A DNA stretch of 64,000 nucleotides. Source: Bryopsis sp. KO-2023. Taxonomy: Eukaryota; Chlorophyta; Ulvophyceae; Bryopsidales; Bryopsidaceae. A program made the translations under genes and the position numbers. The first letter of the stretch is position 1; the number at the start of each line of letters is the position of its first letter. Below are positions 13,001 through 22,217 of the stretch, piece after piece. The notes beneath the pieces were generated by a model. It ran no database searches, was not told the origin of the DNA, and saw nothing but the letters and a program-made list of their open reading frames with translations. The DNA is taken from NCBI GenBank assembly GCA_030272585.1, contig BSYQ01000001.1, positions 3,720,001 through 3,784,000 of the forward strand. Direction: 5' to 3'.

Positions 13001-13974
13001 AAGTTTTTTGAGCTCAGCGTACATTCCAGGTTTCAACCCATGGTATTCTTCAGGGTTTTTTTTTCTGTTATCTTTCAGTGACTCAAAAGCTCAACACTTT
13101 CCTAAAAGTTTGCGAGTTTCAACTGATGACTAAAGAATGGTTGTTAGGAATTACCAATTTTTTTAGGATAAAAAAATGGGCCCAAGTTTCCGTCAGTTTC
13201 AAGAAAGTGGTTCTTTCCATGGAGAAAAAAAAAGCCTCCCAAAAATTCTTGTATGTTCAATTCTTCATTTTTAGGCTATAAAACTGCTTCACAAAAAGCA
13301 AAAGGGCCCACCAAAATCAAAATCAAAATCAAAACTAATTCACACCAAACTAGCTGAATTCTATGGAGTGCATCAGCAAACAACCACAAGAAACTACTAC
13401 AGAAATCAAAAAAGCAGAATAAAAAAAGTTAGTAAGAAAAAAATTACCGAAATGCTCACCGTCCATGGTGTTCTGTGATGGCCCTCCAACGCCCTCACAA
13501 ATTTCCCAGTGTTAAAATCAATAATTTTGACCGTGTGATCGCCACTGCAATACAAAAAAAAAGTTGGGTGAGCAATCTCACTTTTCTCGGGTTTTTCTTT
13601 TTTCAACTCGCAAACACTCGCTTTTTTTATTTTCGTTCACACTTTGCAGCAGCGGAAAACAAACAAACAAACAAAAACACTTCGAAGTTTTATTTTCCCA
13701 CTCGTTCCGAGAGCGTCTGTTTTCTTTCCACTCACTGGGTCGATGCCGAGAGGTTCCCGTCGCGACTGATGGCGACCGCGATGGTGGAGCGAGGGTAGGC
13801 ATCGCTCAGCGAGCAGCACTCGCTCGCGCAGTGCCTCAAGCTGTCGTGCGTCGCCCACTCGTACAGCCCACGTTCACGCTCCGCTACAGAAACAGGAGGT
13901 CTGCCTTCGCGAACGCCAACACCACCCCCAACTTCCCGTTCGAACAGCGACTGCAACAAGTTTTGGGGCGCCAT
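10096..13974 (-). CDS. AMBRA1-like WD40 repeat protein, 5 exons
   Basis: Minus-strand exons in coding order are 13974-13736, 13544-13460, 12955-12847, 12458-12391 and 11952-10096, giving 785 aa. Every junction keeps phase (2, 0, 1, 0). Exons 1-4 and the start of exon 5 encode N-terminal WD40 blades with recognisable strings: PRSTIAVAISRDGNLSASTH, GDHTVKIIDFNTGKFV, FEVRVWDVDTGECL and FHPTGDFLAVAGGDKLHLWE. Residues of roughly 270-470 are a low-complexity Met/Gln/Pro/Gly linker, probably disordered. The C-terminus returns to WD40 sequence ending with EDEANTACFHPFAG and GTKGGKLRILRH, as in plant homologues. In animals AMBRA1 is a CUL4-DDB1 substrate receptor acting in autophagy and cyclin D turnover; that role is transferred by homology only. 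The start is the ATG (MAPQNLL) that precedes the first conserved block. Confidence 0.87.
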
Positions 13975-14912
13975 TGGGCGTTCACGTCAAGCGAGCCAAC
14001 CCGCAACTCACTTCCCAGCGCGTAAGAAGCTGACCAACACAACATAGAACAGAAATATTTCTCAGTCGACAGGCGGGAGGCGTCGCGCCAATTGTGGATG
14101 TGCAAAAGGAACCGACAACACATCGCACCAGAGGGAAAGCGAGGAAGGTCAACGACGAAATTCTGATGGGACATTATGGTAAGGTCCGAATTGAATATGC
14201 ATTACACCGTACCGCAGTCGGCGAGCAAAATGCGCACACTCGGTTTCACGATCGGCGCAACACAGGAAAAAAGATGGAGAAGGGGGGGGGGGGGACCAGC
14301 TTTTACCCAAACGCTTCGTTTAACTCCGGTGCTTCGCACAGGAGCGAGTCGTCGTGTGGTGCTGGATGAACGCACTCGCATTCAAAAACACTTCGGTCGC
14401 CACACATCTTTCACACTTCTTTTTCTCCTCTTTTTCCGAGATTTTCCCGCGCCCATAACTTCTACAATATATCCACCCAGCCTCTCTGCTCCTCGATCAA
14501 AGTTATCTTTCATTGCCGCCGTCCCTGCAACGATTTCCACTGCTTTTTTTGTTCAGTTGCACTCACTGACTTACCCTTTCACCATCCAATGGAAGCAGCA
14601 GATATTCAACTATCCTTTACCAAAATGTGATATTCAGGTTAAAAGCAAGCTTCTATTTTTTCACAGTGAAAAAACAATGTATCTGTATTTTTTTGAGCTG
14701 TGACTGTGGAATACCTCTGTTGTTGAATTTCAAATTTCGAAATCAACATGAGCTTTGTTACAATATGAACAGACCAACATCCGCCGTCCAAGCAACATTT
14801 AACATGCAAGTCAGTAAAACTGATTGGTCCAACCTCATCCATTTTCCTATACCGACTGCTAAACCACATCATTCATCCTGTCCATCGATTCACCCCCTTT
14901 CCCATATGGAAC
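13975..14912. other. Upstream region of the WD40 gene, no gene identified
   Basis: This stretch lies between the WD40 gene start and the LTR element. It is moderately GC-rich near 13.8-14.4 kb, which fits a promoter or 5' UTR of the minus-strand gene, then becomes AT-rich. A G11-type run occurs near 14285. Open frames show no family resemblance. Confidence 0.45.
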
Positions 14913-15055
14913 TGTTACTTTGGGGAAACGAGAAGGTTACAAAAGAACCACAGACAACCGAGTGTACACCCTATATCCTAAAACTGGTGGACAGATCTGT
15001 ACTACAAACCCAGATCTGTACTATAAAGCCTCACTTCGATTGGGTCGTTCCAACA
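14913..15055 (-). repeat. LTR of the TRIM element (3' LTR in minus-strand orientation)
   Basis: This 143-bp repeat is identical to 16084-16226, with TG...CA ends. It is preceded by gaac. Confidence 0.85.
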
Positions 15056-15311
15056 CGCTTCACGGCGCATAAAACTCCGACCCTTGAACTCTGTTCAAGT
15101 TTCCCCACAATGAAATGCGTGGTGGGCCCATATTTTTTTTTTTCTGACAGGATGATACTCATCCTCAATCAAAACCTTATTTTCCTCATAAGCGCAAACA
15201 AATAAGCGGAACAAAAACAGCATGAAAACCATTTCCCAGCATGAAAACCATTTCCCTGACAGGTAATCCCTGTACACACTGACTGTCTTCTGACTTGGCT
15301 CTAAGGGAGAT

Positions 15312-15415
15312 CCAGTGATTCTTCACTGTGGCTACATATCCTGGGTTGGAGAGTAGTGGAATCCCAGTGATTCTTCACTGTGGCTACATATCCTGAGTTG
15401 GAGAGTAGTGGAATC
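15312..15415. repeat. 52-bp tandem duplication inside the TRIM interior
   Basis: A unit beginning ccagtgattcttcactg starts at 15312 and again at 15364. The copies are nearly identical. Confidence 0.85.
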
Positions 15416-15622
15416 TGTGCGAAGAGGGATCCAGTAGATCATCAGTCTCGAGGGTACCGAGGAAATCACGAGATGTGTCGTCACCACCGAATGCGTGCTG
15501 TGAGAGAAGGGTGCCAATGTGCTTTACGTCGTGGCCCCTACGACGGGTCTTCGAGCTTCCGAGAATAGCGCTTGTCCGCCATAGACACATGGTGCCGAGC
15601 CTGCTCCTGTCTTTTCCGCGCC

Positions 15623-15781
15623 TGCGTCGGATGGTGCTGCCCATAACCACCCACCCTTCGCGAGGTCTTTTCAGGGAAAGATACGTGGCAGTCATGAGCA
15701 CATGCTGCTTGGCACGCTCCTTCTCCTTAGCGCTTGCGTCGGATGGTGCTGCCCATAACCACCCACCCTTCGCGAGGTCTT
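15623..15781. repeat. 47-bp direct repeat inside the TRIM interior
   Basis: The string starting tgcgtcggatggtgctgc occurs at 15623-15669 and again at 15735-15781, 112 bp apart. A weaker related pair follows around 15880-16015 (gatgtgactt contexts). Confidence 0.8.
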
Positions 15782-16083
15782 CTCGTCCCTTGCCAGTCGC
15801 ACTTGACGTACGCTCGTGGTCCTTGGGCGCAAAAGGCCAGACCTTGTGATGTGACTTGCTTCGAACTTCCGCTACGGGAAGGTCTGGGGATCGTCTGGGA
15901 TTTGCGATGTGACTTCCTTGATCGCAAAAAGGCCAGTGCATCCGGCACTGTCATCTCCGTGAAGGTCTGGGCATCGCCTGGGTTTTGCGATGTGACTTAC
16001 TGCGCACTCTTTGTGCGACTTACTCCACAGCTTGCGCCCTCCCTAGAGCGCACTTTCCCAGAGCGAATCTGGCTCCGAAACCA

Positions 16084-16226
16084 TGTTACTTTGGGGAAAC
16101 GAGAAGGTTACAAAAGAACCACAGACAACCGAGTGTACACCCTATATCCTAAAACTGGTGGACAGATCTGTACTACAAACCCAGATCTGTACTATAAAGC
16201 CTCACTTCGATTGGGTCGTTCCAACA
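16084..16226 (-). repeat. LTR of the TRIM element (5' LTR in minus-strand orientation)
   Basis: This 143-bp repeat is identical to 14913-15055. It is followed by gaac, and the putative primer-binding site abuts its inner edge. Confidence 0.85.
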
Positions 16227-17491
16227 GAACAGAATGACCCTTTTTTCCAAAATCAACAGCACCTGACATCCCGATTGTTGTGTCTGACGACAGATATCTA
16301 TCCAAACGATGCTTCCAGCTGAATGCTCAGACTGACTCGTGACTGGCCGGTTTCTCCTGCTTAGCAGGACTGATGATCACTTCATCAGGACAATTAGTCG
16401 ACTACTTTATGTATTGGATTGATCAACATTTCCAATGAATGAAAAGTCAGAGAAGATTAGTGAACTAAAAGTCTCATCCCCACAATTTCTCTGGGTGGGA
16501 CACCTGCAGGGATTTCTTTTCCCCTCCTGGACAAGGTATCCACTCTTTTGCCATAAACAGGGTTCACATTCGAGGTCGAAAAAAAGCTGAAGGGTAGCCA
16601 CCCTTCAGCCTACCCATCAGAGCTAGGAGACGAAATGGATATGGACAGAAATGTGCAAAAAAAGAGTATTGATCTGGCTTATTGATTCTGTTGTAACTCC
16701 TTCGCACCACTTCATCTGTGCTTAAGATAGGGATGGGTGAATGTCAGTGAAATGCTCATTTCATTTCATTTCATTTCATTTCATCGTAGTTCAAATTGGG
16801 AACAGGATTTCTTGTGAACATACACAAACAGACTTTTCCTTGTTGTTGATTTACACACAGCCATTCATTCAATCAACCAACCAATTAAAATATTGATCCA
16901 TTCTGTAAACGAAGGAGGTGGTGCTTCATTCAAACGCATCCCAGTCCCCCCACATCATGCCCAGTAACTCCGCACTCGCGGGGGGAAAAAAAAATCTGGG
17001 CGAGAAATGAAGGTGAAACACTTCATACTACACTTCTTACATCACAGTACATTCCCGCCAAGTTCCCCTGAGGGCTGGGGGTCTTCTCGGAATTGCCATC
17101 CCAGCTCTTCTGCGCTTACAAATAGGATAACGTTCAAAACCTGCACACAAGCTTCGCTGACAACTCGTTTTCACCGGGTTTCTGTTTGCTCAAGGACGAC
17201 GACGAGCATCGACAGGTAACGAAAACAGAAAAAAACAAGAGAAAGAAAGGAGATGTTCCGAGTCGTAGGCTGTTTTTCGTGTGCAGTGCTTAGACGTCGC
17301 GGTGTTTCGCTGCGGGGGGGAAAACGAACTCAATGGCAGTGGCGATATATCTGTTGTGAGCGTGGCTCCAGTGAATTCCGGTCAACGAGTTGCGGGGATG
17401 GATGCAAAGGCTCTTTTTGTTTTCCAGTTGTGTGTTGTGAGGTGGCTCGTGTGCGTTTGTTCGTCGGTTTGCAGGTTGACGGACTGAGGTC
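16227..17491. other. Intergenic region upstream of TFIIB
   Basis: No gene was recognised. A short (TTTCA)n microsatellite lies at about 16756-16784. The last 250 bp before 17492 are more GC-rich and probably hold the TFIIB promoter and 5' UTR. Confidence 0.5.
16756..16784. repeat. (TTTCA)n microsatellite
   Basis: About five to six head-to-tail copies of the pentamer ttcat are visible directly. Confidence 0.9.
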
Positions 17492-20400
17492 ATGGATAAC
17501 GCTGCGAAAAGGTTCGACCAAATTTGCCCAGAGTGTGGAGGACACGATTTCGTTGACGATCAGGCCGCAGGAGACTTGATTTGCAAGGTGGTGTTCTGCT
17601 CAACATAGCTCATTTCTGTTTGCTGCTTTTTGTGGGCTGCACTCCTCTCCTGCTGGTGTCTTAATCAAGCACAAGCCAAAGCCTGTGTGTTATCAATTTT
17701 GAACACCTGGTTGTGAAGTGAAGGGTTTTTTCTTTTTTCTTTTTTCTTTTTTTACCGGCCCTCAGCAGGATTTCAATGGATTTCAATTCTGTGGAGCACT
17801 GATTTCAGTGCCAGCCAAATGATGAACTGTGTGTATGTATTGTTGTAGGGTTGTTCCCTTGTTGTGGAGGCTCACTGTATTGACGAAAGGTCGGAATGGA
17901 GGACATTTGCAGATTCGGTAAGAAAGCAGTGTTTTTTTTTGTTTTTTTTTTCAGCCAGGACAGGCATTGAAACACGGCTTGATCATCTGTGTCAATTAGT
18001 AATATTCTAATTTTGTGTGAAGTGAAAAACATGGCTTTTTTTTTAATGTTGAATCAGGATAAGGCTGGGTCGGATCCTAATCGAGTAGGAGGACCAACGA
18101 ATCCGCTGTTGCAAGGAGGAGGACTCGCAACAGTCATTGGCAAAACTCAGGTGTGTTTGTGTTTATGTTTTTGTTTTTATTATTTTGATTTTTAATTTAA
18201 TTTTAGTTTTGTTGTTATTCTTATTATTTAGATTTTGTTTATTGTTGCAAGAAAAAAAGAAAAGGTAGGGAGCTAGCTATGGACGTTTGGAATGAAACAG
18301 TGGTTTACTTCTGAGTCAGCCTATTGGCCTTTTGGCCCTGTGTGAAACAATTTCATTTCAAAAACACATGCACAATTTATTTTTTCGATCGATCACTACG
18401 GTTTCCTTCAGTTTCAACACAGAGTGGATCAGTGCTTGGTCAATGTTTGGATGGATTAAATTGTCAGAAATTCTGAGTCATTGAATTTGTGTTGGTAGGG
18501 CGATGGCGGTGCTTCTTTTGCGTTGGGAAGACTGAACGCTCGCACCAATCAGCAAGACAGGGTTTTAATGAATGCGTTCGGAGAAATAAGCTCGATGTGT
18601 AGGAAATTGGGATTAGTGGAGGCGATCAAAGACAGGGCATGTGAGCTTTACAAAGAGGTACACCATTACAGTGAAATCCAAATCGGCGTCAAATCCATCC
18701 CTTTTTTTTATTAATTTTTAATATGAATATGAATATAGAAATGTATATAGATAGGAATATGAGCGCGCTGAGCATGCAGGTGTTCATCGATTTGATAGAT
18801 TCTTGGAGATAAAAAGAGTGACATGTTCATTTGATCACTTTTTTTGTGGATTTGCAACTATGCTTTGGCACATTTTACACCATTCTAAATAACAGAGGGG
18901 TAACCATTGCTTACCGGCAACCCATGGCCATGAGAAAAAAAAACGCATCGAATTGCAAAAGGCTCACATTTTGTTTGCTTGTGATGTACATCAGTACAAG
19001 GATCTGAAATCTATCAGAGGAAGGAAAGCGATCGCATTTTATGCAGCTTGCATATACATCGCTTGCCGATTAGAAGGACATCCCCGGACGTTCAAGGAAA
19101 TCAATGCAGTCGCCACGGAGGCTTCGAAACGAGACATCGCTCGCTGCTTTCGTGCAGTTCTCAACGAAATGCAGGACACCAAGGGAATCCCGATCGACGT
19201 CGGAACGATCCATGCTTCTGATTACATGGTGGGTGGATGGACAGCATCGAAACACTGCGAAAAGGCCCTGCAAAAATCTTTTTGTGTGTGTTTTGGTTTC
19301 TTGACAATATATATCAGCCTATGACACATTTTCCGTGAACGAGCTGCACTCGGCCGTTTGGCCTTGTGTAAAATACTTTTAAGTCAATTCCATATATATG
19401 TGTGTGTGTGTCGTACAGAGGTGCGTGTTGCAACTGCTCATTAGATCTTGACTGTGGGATGGTGGAAAAATGGTAGCTTTTTGATTTGTTTCAATAATTC
19501 TCGGGGATCAGTGACGAAAAGGCAGTTACGTTTTTTTTTTCCTCTGACTTTTCCTGAGGGCAAAATGTGTGTGTGTGTGTGTGTGTTAAATGCCGATATT
19601 GGCATTTTCTCCTCCTCATTCCGTGATTTGTGTTTGTGTAAAAATCACAGAGGCGTTTTGGATCGACTTTGGGGCTCACCCACGATGACATGAGGGCTTG
19701 CGTTCAAATTGCTAATTCAGCATCCCCCAAGGTAATAGACCCGCCAGACGTACCCAATAGAAACTGTTGGTTTCCTTATCGAAGATTTCTTTTCCATCTG
19801 CAACAAACCCACCATCGACAAACCCAATCCCCAGCCTTCATTTTTCCTGCCACCTTCAGTTGCAAGTGTGGTTTGGTTTGGTAGCCCATCCAAAGTGATA
19901 TGAATGAGTAATGATACCCCCCCCCCCCCCAAAAAAAAAAAACACGCACACACACTCACCGTGAGTTGGAATATTTGTGTTCTTTTATGCTTATTCGTGG
20001 TTCTTTCTCGTTTTTGGGGGACAGGATGGTCGGGCGAACGGAGAGGTCAAAGACTGGGATGGCCGAAGCCCGATTTCCGTGGCTGCAGCCATCATTTATT
20101 TAATTTCTCTCACCCCCAGGGTGAGTTGCTCCGACATCGTCCTTCGCTGACTCACTGTTTTTCAGCAAATCAACCCCTCCCACCACCACACCCATTCCAC
20201 ATCGAAGTTTTAAGTGGGGTAATCCAGAAGGGAAAAAAACAGAATCGAAGAAGGGGATTGATTAAAAAGGAAACACCCACCACAAACACTAAATGCTCGC
20301 ACACGATTGACATTTGGTTTTTCACAAATGGCGTCTGTGTTTGGGGATTGAAGGCGAGACAGTCGGGCAACATCATCGACATGAGGTCCATTGTGCAAGT

Positions 20401-20795
20401 CACTGGAGTTGGTGATGGAACCATCGCTGCAACTTGCAAAGAGCTCCAAGCCGAAACGGTGAGGGGGGAAAGGAGAAAAGACACTGAACCTAATCTAACC
20501 ACCCTATGTCAGCCTACCCCACCGTAAAACTGCCTTTACACTAATGCACATGTTGGCAACCCTTGCTTCCACAAAGCTTAGAGAAACGACAGTTGTGCTG
20601 TTGAGCCCATTTGTTGTATCAAGTGTTTCGACTGGGTTTAGAGTGGATTGTGGTGGTTGTGAACAGGTAAGTCTGATTCCGGAGTGGTATTTTGCTGGCA
20701 CCAAGAGTTCATCAAAGAAAAGAGCTGCTGGGAGCTCCCATGCGGGTGGGTCCGCCAGCCGAGCTCCAAAGAAAGCCAGAGAGGCCAACGCCTGA
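17492..20795 (+). CDS. TFIIB: General transcription initiation factor TFIIB, 9 exons
   Basis: Exons 17492-17587, 17849-17917, 18058-18150, 18499-18657, 18995-19228, 19651-19731, 20025-20120, 20354-20458 and 20667-20795 give 353 aa. All eight introns fall in phase 0. The N-terminal zinc ribbon has Cys12, Cys15, Cys31 and Cys34 (CPEC, CKGC). It is followed by the B-finger/linker strings SEWRTF and DPNRVGGPTNPLL. The first cyclin repeat contains LGLVEAIKDRACELYKE and ACIYIACRLEGHPRTFKEI; the second contains LGLTHDDMRACVQIA, SPISVAAAIIYLIS and TGVGDGTIAATCKEL. The tail is basic and Ser-rich. TFIIB bridges TBP on the promoter and RNA polymerase II in the nucleus. It is somewhat longer than plant TFIIB (about 310 aa) because of the C-terminal extension. 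The zinc ribbon and GGPTNPLL linker argue for TFIIB proper rather than the BRF subunit. Confidence 0.93.
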
Positions 20796-21872
20796 GACAT
20801 GGACACTCGCACACACAGACATGAAAAAGAACAAGAATTTTGATGAAACAATGATGAAATATGGGGGTTCAGGGAAATGAGGATTCGGAGAAGGGTTGGG
20901 GGTGCAACAGATTACTGTAATGAGCTTGTTGGGGAAAAAAATAGGGGGAAAAACAAAAAAAAAGAGAGTTCGAAAAGGAATATGTGTACAGATAGGTGCC
21001 CATCCACCACAAAAAAGAGAGAGATGAGGGTCTGGGGGAAAGGGATTGGAATTTTCGTTCGTTTTGTGTTTTTTTTTTAATTTTTTGGGGGTTGTTGCTT
21101 TTGTGTCCGAAAGAACAAGAGAATGCGTTTTGCTATGTACAATCTGGAGAAGGGGGTGGGGATTTCGAGTCTGACCATGAATTCCACAAGTGGAAAAATG
21201 AGTCGAGGGGAGCAATTGGAACTGGAGGAATGGAATGGAGGGATTTTGGTAGGATGACGAGATCGGTGAAAAAAGGGGGGGGGGGAGAAAGAACAAAATG
21301 GAAAAGCCACCACAGAGGGGGGAGAGGATGAGGGTAACGGTTTCGATTTCGATTGTCACGGTTGGGTCTTTTGGTGTTGTGTGGCAGGGCAAACAAAGGA
21401 AAAAGGAAAAAGCAAGAACCAAAAAAGAAAGAACAAAGAGAGATATTGTGAACATTCACTGATTGTGGTTTTGAGTCGTTCGCTGTTTGTGCGAGCGACA
21501 GTGTCAAATGATGATTGATTGAGAGTCTGCTGGTCATAATGTCTGGGTGGTGTTGATCATAATGTTGAGTGAAAACTGGGCTGGGCTGGGCCAATCAACT
21601 GTTGCAGACACTCCAATGTGGATCAATTCAGATTTCTAGACAGCCTGTATTTTTCCACTGCTCAGCCAGACTCCAGTCGGACTGTCATAAAACTGTTATC
21701 AACCCCAACCAAGTACCACAACAAACAAATCCCCATCTCCTTGAAATCGTTGGGGTCAAGAAATGTTGGGGTAAAGAAAGATCAGTGCAGCGCTGTGCGC
21801 GCAAAGACCAATCACAAGAAACGAATGGATTCCAGAAACAGATGTGTGAATGATTCTGTCATGTCGGACTAG
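20796..21872. other. Intergenic region, purine-rich low complexity
   Basis: This stretch follows TFIIB and is G/A-rich on the + strand around 20880-21420, with several G-runs and A-runs. Open frames here (for example 20712-21455 on -) look like shadows of this bias. No family resemblance was seen. Confidence 0.5.
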
Positions 21873-21959
21873 GATGTACGACACTGTCGTACGATTCACA
21901 CAAAACCCGTTCTACGCTTCCATTTTCTTCACCTGCGAACAAATTTTCTTGCGGACGGC

Positions 21960-22210
21960 AAACACACAGAGCAATCAAGGCGAACAAGGCGAGCACTACC
22001 AGCGTGGCGAACAAGCGGCAAGGGCGAACATCAGCGAGCACGGCGAACATCAGCGAGGCGAACATCAGCGAGGAGAACACCAGCGAGGAGAACACCAGCG
22101 AGGAGAACACCAGCAAGCACGGCGAACACCAGCGAGGCGAACACCAGCGGCGAAGGCGAACACCAGCGAGCACGGCCAAAAACACCGGCCAAGGCGAACA
22201 TTAGCGAGGC
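21960..22210 (+). repeat. 15-bp degenerate tandem repeat leading into the coiled-coil gene
   Basis: Units of the form gcgaacaccagcgag are repeated with variation up to the start codon at 22218. None of the three forward frames meets a stop through the array; they read GEHQR, ANTSE and RRTPA. The frame of the downstream gene is open back to 21873 but has no ATG before 22218. The ggcgaa word recurs inside the first 150 bp of that gene. Confidence 0.85.
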
Positions 22211-22217
22211 GAATACA

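Larger units (their letters stand above)
14913..16226 (-). mobile_element. TRIM: miniature non-coding LTR retroelement
   Basis: Two 143-bp direct repeats, 14913-15055 and 16084-16226, look identical base for base. Each begins TGTT and ends AACA in both orientations. The 4-bp string gaac lies directly outside both ends (14909-14912 and 16227-16230) and is a likely target-site duplication. Read on the minus strand, the repeat at 16084-16226 is the 5' LTR. It is followed at once by TGGTTTCGGAGCC (16083 downward), which resembles a primer-binding site for initiator methionine tRNA. No clear polypurine tract was seen. The interior is only about 1.03 kb and has no recognisable gag or pol, so this is a TRIM-type element that would depend on a partner element. 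LTR identity argues for a recent insertion. The structure looks whole. Confidence 0.82.

Noticed and set aside
15384-15941. Minus-strand open frame of 185 codons within the TRIM interior
   Set aside because: It spans the internal repeats and shows no gag, protease, integrase or reverse transcriptase signature. TRIM elements are usually non-coding.
19418-19455. Candidate TFIIB exon after the first cyclin repeat
   Set aside because: It encodes a few residues and a stop. The conserved RRFGSTLGL sequence is at 19651, which fits the expected phase 0.
21960-22210. Repeat array considered as CRISPR
   Set aside because: The units are 15 bp, contiguous and degenerate with no unique spacers, and the genome is eukaryotic.
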